Source: Neolewinella agarilytica (GTDB taxonomy: Bacteria; Bacteroidota; Bacteroidia; Chitinophagales; Saprospiraceae). From it: 64,000 bases of DNA. The translations under genes were made by a program, and so were the position numbers. How positions within the stretch are numbered: position 1 is the first letter of the stretch; each line of letters begins with the position of its first letter. Below, piece after piece: positions 52,379 through 60,925 of the stretch. Location: NCBI RefSeq assembly GCF_900110645.1, contig NZ_FOFB01000011.1, forward strand, positions 142,649-206,648. The letters are read 5' to 3'. The notes under the pieces were generated by a model. The model was not told the DNA's origin. It saw nothing but the letters and a program-made list of their open reading frames with translations, and ran no database searches.

Positions 52379-54895
52379 TCAAAAAGCCACCCCAACTCCC
52401 ACCCCCACATCAATCCCCGCCGCCGAGACCCCGCTCGCAAAGGTCCGGTAATGCCGATCAAAGAGATTGTCGACCTTGAAGCGGAAGGTCCAGCGCTCCG
52501 AGGCCCGGTATTCGGCGAAGAGATTAGCCGTCCACCAGGCGTAGCTTCCGGCGAAGCGATCTTCCTCTGACAAGTAAGGGGTGAGCTCCAGGTTGTCGGC
52601 AGTGCCGAGCCTGCTGAAGGTGTAGTTGCCGGCCGTGCCGGTGATTTCGCCCACGGCGTAGTCCTCCGGATTTTTGGCGAGTTGACCGCGCAGGCGGAGG
52701 CCGGCGGCCCACTGCTGGTTGTCGTAGCGGAGGGTGAGGCTGCCGTAGGGTGGGGGGATGTGGTCCTGCGGCAGGGAGAGGATTACCCCATCCGGGGCGG
52801 CCTGACGGCGGATGCCGCGTAGGGCGTGAGCGTCGGCCAGGAGGGTCAGATCGGGGGCAAATCGCCAGCGGGCGGACACGTCAAAGCCATACACCCGTGC
52901 GCTTTCGGCGTTGACGTTCGTTTGGGCGAAGAGAGTATCTCTCCGGCTCACAAAAAAGGAACTGCCGTCGGGCAGTATTCCGTTACGACGAACAATCGCC
53001 GAGCGGAGCCAGCTATGGTAGGCCGTCAGCTCCACCCACCAGTCGCCACCTGCTTTTCCGTTGCGGTAGCTGGCTTCCAGCGTATGTGATCGCTCGGGCT
53101 GCAGGTTGGGGTTCGGTACCTGGATAAAGCCGTTACTTTCCCGGAATTTAGCAAAGTCATCGATGTTGGGCGCCCGGAAGCCCTGGGCGTAGAGGGCGCG
53201 AAAGCCGTGCGTTTTGCCCTCGTGGCGCAGACCCAGTGCGGCGGTTGCCGCGCTTTCTGTGTTGCTAATGCCATCGAGATATTCCGTTGGCCATTCCACC
53301 GGATCCGTTGGCTGGAAGGTAGCGGAGAGTCGCTGCCGGCTCAGGCGCAGGCCGCCACGAATCAGCCAGTCTTTGCCCAGGTCATACCCGGCATCGAGGT
53401 AGATGCCGCCAGCGGCCAGGCTGCTGCCTCCACTCGGGTAGCGGGTCGCTAATCCGTCAAGGCGACGATTCTCCACAGAATTGATGTCGCGGAAATAAGC
53501 CTCACTTTTGACGCCGTCGTAGCGCAGATCGAGGCCGTAGCGGACCGTCCAGAAACCGACTTCTTTGGCAAAGTCAGTCTGGAGATTAGTCGCCTGTACG
53601 GTTTCAAGATTATTTTCTTCCAGCGGGTCATTGACCCGGCGGCTGATGCGGTCTTCTTCGATGAGCTGATGAGAAATCAGGTAGGTAGCGATGTCGTAGA
53701 GCGCCGTTGGCCGCCGGTCATCGAGCCGGAGGCTGGCCATGGCCCGGGTTTGGGGGCCGTAATCCCAGCGGGCGAAGCGGAGCGCGCCGCCACTCCGTTC
53801 GGTCAGGGCGTCATAGCGAGGCACATCCGTAGTGGTGGAGAGCTGCATATTGGCGCTGAGTTCGAGCTGATCTTTCAGGTGGAAACGAAGCTTTTGCAGC
53901 AAGTTGAATTGGGAGTAGGCGGTGCCGATCTGTACGTTGGGATCCTCATTTTCCTCGAGGCGGTCTTCGTTTCTCACCCGATCGATGTATTGGGTTCTAA
54001 GCCCGAAATCCGGATAGCGATCGGGGCGTTGGGCGCCGGCGCGCAGGTGCGAGGTGGAGGTCGTTGACAGCAGGGTGAGACCGGCCCAGTTCTCTGCTCC
54101 GTAGCTGAGCTTACCCCCGAGAGTGAGTGCTTTGGCCGCCGAGCTGAAATTCATGGCTCCTTGTCCTTCCACTGCATCCTGCGTCCGCGCCCTGAATTCC
54201 GGCTGCTGCGTTCTGAAATGCACCACCCCACCAATCGCATCGCTGCCATAGGCCAGTGCCCCGGCCCCGAAAATGAGCTCCATCCGGTCCAGCGCCAGCG
54301 CGTCTACCGTGATGGCGTTCTGCAAGTGCCCATTGCGGTAAATGGCGTTATTCATCCGCACGCCATCGACCACCAGCAGCACCCGATTGGCCTCAAAACC
54401 CCGGACCACCGGACTGCCTCCTCCGAACTGAGACTTCTGCACGTAGACCCCGCTCAGGTCCGCCAGCGCATCCGCCGTCGTCAGACTCTGCGCCTGGCTG
54501 ATGGCTTGCTGATCCACCGTTTTTATCTGGTACGGCAGCTGGGTGTAGGCCTCGTTGCGCCGGCCAACGACGACGGGCGCGAGGGTCGAAAACCCTTCGT
54601 CAACGGCTAGCATAATTTGCCCGTTTGCCCGTAGAACCTCCCGCCAGCTAATGCTGAGGTCTTCATGGCCCAGGTAGGAGGTCTGCAGCCGCTGCGTTGG
54701 CTTTAGCTCCTGATTGATCCGCATTTTTCCCTCCAGATTCGTCTCCCCCAAGACCGTCGAATCCGGCAATAACCAAACGTAGGCTCCAATCAGCGGCTCT
54801 CCTTCGTTGTTCATAACGGTGACCGTCTGCTGCGCTGCAGCGGATAAAGAACTAAGCAACAGCCACGCCAGAAAAGAGTAAATGTTTGGCTTCAA
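52379..54895 (-). CDS. TonB-dependent receptor, hemoglobin/transferrin-receptor type
   Basis: An 838-residue outer-membrane receptor. Signal peptide (LLLSSLSAAAQ), a short carboxypeptidase-regulatory-like domain (about 22-95), a TonB plug (about 105-235) with VVRGFEANRVLLVVDGVRMN, NAIYRNGHLQ and FGAGALAYGSDAIGGVVHF, which is the signature of the TonB-hemoglobin/lactoferrin receptor family, then a 22-strand barrel ending in FKVDNLFDRHYRTF. It probably takes up heme or iron from host or environmental protein. A dispersed 18-base motif copy lies in the coding sequence (54173-54191, read RARTQDA). A perfect TACCTTTG box is at 54967-54974. Confidence 0.9.
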   Translation of the reverse strand: MKPNIYSFLAWLLLSSLSAAAQQTVTVMNNEGEPLIGAYVWLLPDSTVLGETNLEGKMRINQELKPTQRLQTSYLGHEDLSISWREVLRANGQIMLAVDEGFSTLAPVVVGRRNEAYTQLPYQIKTVDQQAISQAQSLTTADALADLSGVYVQKSQFGGGSPVVRGFEANRVLLVVDGVRMNNAIYRNGHLQNAITVDALALDRMELIFGAGALAYGSDAIGGVVHFRTQQPEFRARTQDAVEGQGAMNFSSAAKALTLGGKLSYGAENWAGLTLLSTTSTSHLRAGAQRPDRYPDFGLRTQYIDRVRNEDRLEENEDPNVQIGTAYSQFNLLQKLRFHLKDQLELSANMQLSTTTDVPRYDALTERSGGALRFARWDYGPQTRAMASLRLDDRRPTALYDIATYLISHQLIEEDRISRRVNDPLEENNLETVQATNLQTDFAKEVGFWTVRYGLDLRYDGVKSEAYFRDINSVENRRLDGLATRYPSGGSSLAAGGIYLDAGYDLGKDWLIRGGLRLSRQRLSATFQPTDPVEWPTEYLDGISNTESAATAALGLRHEGKTHGFRALYAQGFRAPNIDDFAKFRESNGFIQVPNPNLQPERSHTLEASYRNGKAGGDWWVELTAYHSWLRSAIVRRNGILPDGSSFFVSRRDTLFAQTNVNAESARVYGFDVSARWRFAPDLTLLADAHALRGIRRQAAPDGVILSLPQDHIPPPYGSLTLRYDNQQWAAGLRLRGQLAKNPEDYAVGEITGTAGNYTFSRLGTADNLELTPYLSEEDRFAGSYAWWTANLFAEYRASERWTFRFKVDNLFDRHYRTFASGVSAAGIDVGVGVGVAF

Positions 54896-54922
54896 ATGGG
54901 GTTTGTTTTGGTCGAAGAACTT

Positions 54923-55200
54923 GGTCCGAAAATTCAGCTGCGCAGCAGCGTGCTTGTTTTTTCGCGCAAAGGTAAGCAGACCGGACCCTCAAAGGAACGC
55001 TGATCTCCGCTTCGCTTCGTGCAGCGCACCTTCGAGGTCCTTTAAACCGTTGCCCTGGGCGTAGGACCTCGAAGGTGTCGGCCCTGTAGCCGGAGGCGAA
55101 ATTGCCGATTCCTTTGAGGGTCCGGTTTATCGGTCGAGGACCTTGGTTGCTGAGCGAAGCCGAAGTACCGGTCCGAAAATTCAGCTGCGCAGCAGCGTGC
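54923..55200. repeat. Nested palindromic element between 31-base direct repeats
   Basis: An identical 31-base direct repeat (starts GGTCCGAAAATTCAGC, ends AGCAGCGTGC) occurs at 54923-54953 and 55170-55200. Between them, CCGGACCCTCAAAGGAA (54981-54997) and its complement (55109-55125) form perfect outer arms, and CACCTTCGAGGTCC / GGACCTCGAAGGTG (55027-55077) an inner hairpin. The interior is shared with the elements at 60574 and 62067. Confidence 0.75.
54967..54974 (-). promoter_or_regulatory. -7 promoter box TACCTTTG of the TonB receptor gene
   Basis: Reading leftward, an exact TAnnTTTG match 72 bases before the ATG; it lies inside the repeat region, at the edge of the palindromic element. 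Confidence 0.4.
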
Positions 55201-55254
55201 GGTTCTCTGCGCTTTTCCTTCCGCTCCGCTCAGGTCAATCGTAAGCTCGGGTAA

Positions 55255-55355
55255 CACAGACGCTCGAAGGTGCTTCCAGGACGCTTCGAAGTCCGCCTGA
55301 TCTTCCGGTTCCGGACCTCGAAGCGTCGCCGTAGCGACCTTCGGGCGTCCAAGAG
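55255..55355. repeat. Hairpin repeats of the GGACCTCGAAG family
   Basis: Overlapping inverted stretches GACGCTTCGAAGTCC (55282-55296) and GGACCTCGAAGCGTC (55314-55328), with flanking CTCGAAGGTGC/GACCTTCGGGCGTCC. Same family as 6123-6195, 60666-60710 and 62159-62204. Confidence 0.55.
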
Positions 55356-55366
55356 GATCGCACCTT

Positions 55367-57574
55367 CTACCGAATCAACATAAAGCCGCCTTCCCGAACT
55401 TCGGGCTCCTCCTCTCCGGGAAACAGATAAGACATCAGGTAGAGATAACTCCCCGCCTCCTGTGGAGTTCCATCCGCCGTCCCGTCCCAGCCTTCATTGA
55501 AGTCAATGCTGTCAAAAACCTTAAGTCCCCAGCGATTGTAAATGACCAGGGAGTAATCCTCTGGCGGGCAATTCGAAAACAGTCGGAAGTTATCGTTGAC
55601 ACCGTCGCCGTTGGGCGTAATGACTTCGGGCACTTCGGCTTCGCAGTTGCAGACCTCCGCAATGTCGCCGCTAAAGTCAACCACCGTTGAATCCCCACAC
55701 TCACTGAAAACAGTGGCGAAGTAATCTTCCGCCGGGTCGGCGATGAAAGTCCGTGGATTGTCCGTTTCACCGTCAAACCAGCGGATATCCGTAATGGCGA
55801 TGGAGCCTGGGTTAAAGACTTCCAGCTCCAGGTCAACACCCGTGCAAAGGGCCTCTTCGGTTAACCGGTCGATCTGTGGCGCGAAGCGATTGTCCTCCGG
55901 CGCAGTAAAGTCAAGAAAGACGGTACGCGCGCCACAGGCGTTACGAATTTGTGCCTGAATGGACTCCCCTTCAATGCCTCTTGGTTTAGGGGCAATAACG
56001 GTATCACCAAAAAAGGTTTCCTCGTAATAAGGAGGCAGAATACCATTAGGAATTGACCCTCTGCCGATGACAACGACACTGTCTACCGGAAGGTCAGCAT
56101 TCAGGACGATGCGACACAGAAAACCCTCGCAGCCATTATCAATTAATTCAATCTCCACGGGGTTCACGTCTCCCCGCTCGATGATGGCCCGCTGGCAGTC
56201 GATGGTTGGCTGACAGCCCCCCGTGATGGTTACGCAGTAAGTGCCGCTCTCCTGCAGCAGCAGGCTGGCCCCGTTGCTGCCGTCGGACCATTGGTAGTCC
56301 GTCCCAAACTCCCGCGCGTTGAGCAGTGGCGGCTCCTGATTACAGGTGTAAACCGTTGTAGTATCCAGCACCAGCGTGTCCGCTACCACGGGCTGGGCGA
56401 AAATGGCATCTACGAAATTGGGCAGTGATTGTGGCGAAAAATTGTTGTCCCGGAAGGCCTCAAAATCAAGGATGAAACGGTTAACCGTTGGGTCGGGGCT
56501 GGATACACAGATAATCTCACTCAGCCCGTACTCCGCGCCATTGGGGCCATCGATACTTTCTTCCACGAAGTAGATATTGCCGTTCGGGCCGATTTGGAAG
56601 CCTGCGTTCTGCTGGTTTGTCTCGCCGGGTACTCGCTCTAATCGGGCGATGTCCATGCGGCTGCCGTCCGAGAGGTCATAGCGGACAATGACTTCGCCCA
56701 GGGCCGCAAAGTTTTGCGTTCCGTACAGGAAGCGGCTATCCGGCGTGAAGGTGACGGAGCCGGGGTCTACGTCGGGCAAATCCAGGGAGGAGTTCTCACT
56801 AATCGTTCCCGTCGCGGCGTCGAAGGCGAAGATGGAGCCATCGAGCCAGATGAACTGCCCGTCGGGGCTGAACTTGATGATGCCCCCTACGTCGCCGGCC
56901 GGCCGGGGAACCACCACCGGTGTGCCGACACCCGAAGCCGTTAGTGGTGTTACGACGATGAAAGGAGCATCGTCATCGTTGGAGTGGCAGACGATCCAGA
57001 AGCCCTCCCCGCTGGCCATCGGGGTGGCGCTCAGGGCTTCGTAGACCAGATCAATCACGTTCTGGTTCGCCAGCCGGACGCCGCCGAGCCCGCCATTGAG
57101 GTTCATGTCAATGATGAAGTAGGACAGTCCCCGGCCATTGGGCTGGCCCGGGATGGCGCCGCCGACGTCAAACTCGGACTCCTCCATGGTGAAGAGGTAA
57201 TACACGCCGGCTTCGCCGGCGGGGTCCGGCATGGCAATCGCGCTCTGGCGGGCACTGAAGCCACCGCCTTCCTCTCCGCGCATGTCGTGCATCACCTCAT
57301 GGTTACGGTTCCAGATGATGCCGGGGCTCTGATTATTACCGGCTGGCTGCCCACCACCGTTGGTGTAAAACAGCAGCTGGCCGTTTGTATCACTCATGGA
57401 TACTACGCCCTCGAAGGCATCCATAGCGGACGGTGGCGCCAGCACCGGGGTGCCAGTCGCAAAGCTGACGCTGATGGCTCTGCCGAAATGCCAGTTTTCT
57501 CCCTGTCGCTCCGGCTGGGCCGAGAGGGGAACAGAGAGCAATAGCAAAAGGGAGAGGAGAAATCTTGGTGTCAT
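55367..57574 (-). CDS. T9SS type B (gliding-motility associated C-terminal) surface protein
   Basis: A 735-residue secreted protein. Signal peptide (LLSLLLLLSVPLSAQ), a beta-propeller-like N-terminal half (about 25-400: NWHFGRAISVSFATG, LSYFIIDMNLNGGLGGV, IKFSPDGQFIWLDGSIFAFD, FTPDSRFLYGTQNF), Ig-like domains with paired cysteines, and the CHU_C/type B sorting domain (VPEVITPNGDGVNDNFRLF...YSLVIYNRWGLKVFDS...GWDGTADGTPQEAGSYLYLM). Type B proteins are secreted by the T9SS and held at the surface. Function beyond that is unknown. No PorP/SprF-like gene is adjacent in the window. Confidence 0.88.
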   Translation of the reverse strand: MTPRFLLSLLLLLSVPLSAQPERQGENWHFGRAISVSFATGTPVLAPPSAMDAFEGVVSMSDTNGQLLFYTNGGGQPAGNNQSPGIIWNRNHEVMHDMRGEEGGGFSARQSAIAMPDPAGEAGVYYLFTMEESEFDVGGAIPGQPNGRGLSYFIIDMNLNGGLGGVRLANQNVIDLVYEALSATPMASGEGFWIVCHSNDDDAPFIVVTPLTASGVGTPVVVPRPAGDVGGIIKFSPDGQFIWLDGSIFAFDAATGTISENSSLDLPDVDPGSVTFTPDSRFLYGTQNFAALGEVIVRYDLSDGSRMDIARLERVPGETNQQNAGFQIGPNGNIYFVEESIDGPNGAEYGLSEIICVSSPDPTVNRFILDFEAFRDNNFSPQSLPNFVDAIFAQPVVADTLVLDTTTVYTCNQEPPLLNAREFGTDYQWSDGSNGASLLLQESGTYCVTITGGCQPTIDCQRAIIERGDVNPVEIELIDNGCEGFLCRIVLNADLPVDSVVVIGRGSIPNGILPPYYEETFFGDTVIAPKPRGIEGESIQAQIRNACGARTVFLDFTAPEDNRFAPQIDRLTEEALCTGVDLELEVFNPGSIAITDIRWFDGETDNPRTFIADPAEDYFATVFSECGDSTVVDFSGDIAEVCNCEAEVPEVITPNGDGVNDNFRLFSNCPPEDYSLVIYNRWGLKVFDSIDFNEGWDGTADGTPQEAGSYLYLMSYLFPGEEEPEVREGGFMLIR

Positions 57575-57715
57575 GTTTATGGGAATATTGATGCGTTTCC
57601 GGCTTACCGCCGAAGGCAGCTGCGAAGCACACCCGGTGCTGTATTACGAAGCTCTTCGAGCTGGCAACCTGCAACCTTCAAGCTGGCTTCCTGCACCCCG
57701 CAACCGGCAACTCAC

Positions 57716-58273
57716 TTAGCCCGTTACCGCCTCGTCCGTCGTCTCCTGCGGAAGCGGTTCCTCCGTTTCTTCTTCCTCTTCGGGGTCTTTCTGGAAGGCG
57801 AAGGGGAGCATCATGAACATACCGGCCATGATGGCCATGTCGGCAACATTGAAGATGCCGGTTTGCAGGCTGCCGACCTTCAGGTGCAGCATATCGACTA
57901 CGTGACCATACATCAGGCGGTCAACGATGTTGCTCAGGCCACCACCGACGATGAGGGCCAGTGCTACCGTTTGCCATCTGTTGAGCCGCTTCTCGCGGAA
58001 GATGTAGTAGAGTAAGCCCAGCAGTAGAACGGCCGGGAAAATGTTGAGCAAGAGCGGACGCAAAACCGGCCCCAGATCAGAGCCCAGAGACAGGAACGCA
58101 CCGGTATTACGCACAAAGGTGAGCCGCAGTATATCGTTGAAGAAGAACTGTTCCGGCTGCCCCTGCAGGTGATCGATGGCCAGGAACTTGGTCCACTGGT
58201 CAATTCCCACCGTTACGGCAACGGCAACCCCTACGGCGATGAGGCGTGATTTAAAAGTATTCATTTGGGTCAC
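57716..58273 (-). CDS. lspA: Lipoprotein signal peptidase
   Basis: A 185-residue inner-membrane aspartyl protease that cleaves prolipoproteins. Four TM helices; catalytic aspartates lie in GGGLSNIVDRLMYGHVVDML and FNVADMAIM; VRNTGAFLSLG is the conserved N(T)GAF block. The C-terminus has an acidic tail (EDPEEEEETEEPLP) longer than usual. It lies 23 bases downstream of the thioredoxin-like gene on the same strand. Many lipoproteins in this window are its likely clients. Confidence 0.95.
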   Translation of the reverse strand: MTQMNTFKSRLIAVGVAVAVTVGIDQWTKFLAIDHLQGQPEQFFFNDILRLTFVRNTGAFLSLGSDLGPVLRPLLLNIFPAVLLLGLLYYIFREKRLNRWQTVALALIVGGGLSNIVDRLMYGHVVDMLHLKVGSLQTGIFNVADMAIMAGMFMMLPFAFQKDPEEEEETEEPLPQETTDEAVTG

Positions 58274-58296
58274 TTAAATATGGGGTAGTTGTCCGA

Positions 58297-59652
58297 TTAT
58301 TTCCCGGAAGAGAAAACCTCTTTCAGTTTTTGTTCTAAGGCCTTGCCGCGCAGGTTGCGGGCCATGATCTTGCCTTCAGCGTCGACCAGTACGGTCTGTG
58401 GAATGCTCGATACGCCGTATTGTTTAGCGAATTGACTTCTCCAGCCCTTCAGGTCGGAAATGTGCAGCCAGGTGAGTTTGTCAGCCGCGATGGCCTGCTC
58501 CCAGCGGGCTTTGGTCTTGTCCAGGCTGACGCCCAGAATCTCAAAGCCCTGGTCTTTGTATTGGTTGTAGACCCGCACGACGTTCGGGTTCTCCTTGCGG
58601 CAGGGGCCACACCAGCTGGCCCAGAAGTCGATCAGGACTACTTTGCCGCGCAGGCTCTCCAGGCTTACGGTTTCTCCTTCGGGGCTGTCGCCAGCGAATA
58701 AGGGAGCTTCCGCACCGATCCGGAAGCTGTACAGAGCCGTTAGCTGATCGCGGATCTGTTTCACCGGGAGGGGGAATTTTTCCCCGAAGCGTTCAACGAT
58801 CGCTTCCCCGAGCTTGATTCCCGCTGGGTGCTTTACCTTTTCAAGGGCGGTGAAGCCACCGCTCATAGCAAAGAATTGCGCCCGGCTGCCTTCCGGCCAG
58901 GGTTTATAGACGGACAAAAGAATATCCGCCAGCCGTTCTCCGGGAACGGCTCCGGCCAGCGTATTGGCGAAGTTGCGGTTGCCTTCGAAAGTCCAGGGCA
59001 GATCGTTGTATTGCTCGTTTTCGTAGTCCACAAACTGGAAGTAGGTGTTCACGAAGTAGTCCAGCTCGTTAGAATATTTTCCCTTATTCTCCGTCACAAA
59101 ACTGAGGTAAGTGTTCAAGGTGACCACCTTGGCCAGCAGTGGATCCTGAGCCCCTACACTTTCAAGTAGCTCCCGCTTCTGCTGGTCGATAGTAAGGAGC
59201 GCAGCGGTTTCCTGCTTCATGGTTACGGTGTCTCCCTTTATCCTGGCGTTGTTATAGGCCCGCATGGTGATGGAGAAAGCCTCATTGTTCTGTTGGAACT
59301 GCTTTTTCAGTTCTTTGTAACGGCTGTTAACCGGAGAGTCTGAAACAACAGCATCCTTCAATTGACGGCAGCGGCCACTGATCACGATGGCCTTTTCCGC
59401 ACCCAACACGAGCGGTAGCACGTCATTTGGCGCCGAACCAACGTAGCGAAATGCCGGAGCTTCCATATAAAGGGTAGTCGTCCAGCTACCGTTATCACCA
59501 GCATCAAAAGCTTGTACCAGATCGAAGCCTGCGCCATTGAAGGAGTAGACGTTCATGGCCTTGCAGCCAGTGGATTCCACGGTGATGGTCGTTGACTGCG
59601 CCGCCAGCGGCAGCCCAACAAACAGGAGGAAAACAATACGTAGATAGTTCAT
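58297..59652 (-). CDS. TlpA-like thioredoxin-family protein
   Basis: A 451-residue exported redoxin. Signal peptide (LRIVFLLFVGLPLAAQ), an N-terminal domain of about 290 residues with the DUF4369-like beta layout followed by helices, and a C-terminal thioredoxin fold (about 310-450) with the active site LIDFWASWCGPCRKENP and cis-Pro region YGVSSIPQTVLVD. It probably reduces disulfides or assists cytochrome maturation in the periplasm. Promoter box TAATTTTG lies 8 bases upstream of the ATG, so lspA may be carried on the same transcript. Confidence 0.88.
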   Translation of the reverse strand: MNYLRIVFLLFVGLPLAAQSTTITVESTGCKAMNVYSFNGAGFDLVQAFDAGDNGSWTTTLYMEAPAFRYVGSAPNDVLPLVLGAEKAIVISGRCRQLKDAVVSDSPVNSRYKELKKQFQQNNEAFSITMRAYNNARIKGDTVTMKQETAALLTIDQQKRELLESVGAQDPLLAKVVTLNTYLSFVTENKGKYSNELDYFVNTYFQFVDYENEQYNDLPWTFEGNRNFANTLAGAVPGERLADILLSVYKPWPEGSRAQFFAMSGGFTALEKVKHPAGIKLGEAIVERFGEKFPLPVKQIRDQLTALYSFRIGAEAPLFAGDSPEGETVSLESLRGKVVLIDFWASWCGPCRKENPNVVRVYNQYKDQGFEILGVSLDKTKARWEQAIAADKLTWLHISDLKGWRSQFAKQYGVSSIPQTVLVDAEGKIMARNLRGKALEQKLKEVFSSGK

Positions 59653-59659
59653 AAGGGCA

Positions 59660-59667
59660 CAAAATTA
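59660..59667 (-). promoter_or_regulatory. -7 promoter box TAATTTTG of the TlpA-like/lspA operon
   Basis: Exact TAnnTTTG match reading leftward, 8 bases before ATG 59652; leaderless start. Confidence 0.5.
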
Positions 59668-59763
59668 CGAAATTGGGGCGGGCTAGAGCCAATGGAGCGT
59701 ACCTGTCTGTCTAGCAGATGGCAGAAATGAGCGCATAATTCGTCCGATTTCTTAAAGACTTGG

Positions 59764-59820
59764 AGCATTCAGCGGACAGCATTCAGGCCAGGCATGCCTG
59801 AATGCTGTCCGCTGAATGCT
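59764..59820. repeat. Perfect 25-base hairpin
   Basis: Arms 59764-59788 and 59796-59820 (AGCATTCAGCGGACAGCATT...) are exact complements with a 7-base loop. Each arm contains AGCATTCAG twice. It lies between divergent genes; the rest of 59668-60035 shows no gene. Confidence 0.7.
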
Positions 59821-60035
59821 GAAAACCTGGAAGCAATAGTCATTTCTATTACCCATATTCGCCACAGAAACTTGCCAGAGGAAGCCTGATAACATCCTTT
59901 CTGACGGTGAAACAACGTCTTTCGCCGAAAATTTGCCGCCGCCAGCACTACTTAGTCAACCTCTGCGCCCAAAGGATAGTTTTATCAACGTGTCGGGTTC
60001 AGAGCCCGATCGTCCAACAAAAATCTATAGTTTTC

Positions 60036-60524
60036 ATGGCCCAATCACGTTCCCCTTTTGATCGTTCTCCCCTCGGCGGTATCGGTGGCTTACTCATCGG
60101 TCTGGTTATTCTTTACGTTCTTTTTCAGTTCGTACGCTGGTTCTTCAGCATCTTATGGTGGGCCGCACCCATCATTTTTATCGCCTCCCTGATCATCGAT
60201 CATAAGGTGTTCCTCGGCTACATCGGCAGCATCAAGCGCCTCTTTCAGAAGAACTGGATCATGGGCCTGGCGGGTGGTATCCTGAGTTTTGTTCTCTTTC
60301 CCATCGTTTCCGCCTACCTGCTGGGTATGGCCCTGTTCAAGAAGAAGCTGCGCGAACGGGCCGTGGAAATGGACGAGCAGGTAAACGGTAAATGGGCGGA
60401 GTACGAGGAAGTCCCCGTTGAGCCCATGGAACTGGAGATTCCCTACGAGGAGCTTCCGCCGGAGCCGGAGCCACTGGCCCGTAAGGATAATAAGGGCACG
60501 GATTATGATGAGTTGTTTGATTGA
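60036..60524 (+). CDS. Membrane protein, hypothetical
   Basis: A 162-residue protein with a Ser/Pro N-terminus (MAQSRSPFDRSPLGG), two close TM helices (about 16-36 and 39-55), a third (about 82-102: IMGLAGGILSFVLFPIVSAYLL) and an acidic, Pro-rich cytoplasmic tail (VPVEPMELEIPYEELPPEPEP). The frame is open upstream to 59907 but that part is not protein-like. No family recognised with confidence. Confidence 0.7.
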   Translation: MAQSRSPFDRSPLGGIGGLLIGLVILYVLFQFVRWFFSILWWAAPIIFIASLIIDHKVFLGYIGSIKRLFQKNWIMGLAGGILSFVLFPIVSAYLLGMALFKKKLRERAVEMDEQVNGKWAEYEEVPVEPMELEIPYEELPPEPEPLARKDNKGTDYDELFD

Positions 60525-60573
60525 GGAAACCTCTCCCCCAGGCCCTGACTGAGGAAACCTCTCCCCCGGCCCC

Positions 60574-60779
60574 CAGGGCTAACGCATACTCGAAGCTGGA
60601 CCCTCACCGCGAAGCAGCCCCGAAGGGAAAGGAACATTTTATCCTTCGCTCCGCTACGGAAAATGCACGCTTCGAGGTCCTAAATTGGCAGTCTAGGACC
60701 TCGAAGTGTGCTCAGCTATGGAGCCGGAGGCGAAATTGCTGAGTTCCTTTGAGTGTCCGGATAGTATGCGTTAGCCCTG
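60574..60779. mobile_element. 206-base MITE-like element, CAGGGCTAACGCAT family, inserted in another palindrome
   Basis: Ends CAGGGCTAACGCATACT (60574-60590) and its complement (60763-60779) are perfect 17-base inverted repeats. The interior has a hairpin CACGCTTCGAGGTCCTA / TAGGACCTCGAAGTGTG (60666-60710) and shares long stretches with 54981-55125 and 62067-62214. The flanks CCCCCGGCCCC and CCCCCAGCCCC (11 bases, one mismatch) look like a target duplication; they belong to a CCTCTCCCCC...GGGGGAGAGG hairpin that the element has split. Confidence 0.8.
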
Positions 60780-60925
60780 CCCCCAGCCCCTCTCCTCTGG
60801 AGAGGGGTTGGGGGAGAGGTTTTACAAAATAGCATATCATCAATTTCCTCCCCCCCATTCTCCTTCTCACGCTCGCCTACGCCCTTTGGCAATGGCGAAA
60901 CTACCGTCGGTGGCGTAGCATCGCC

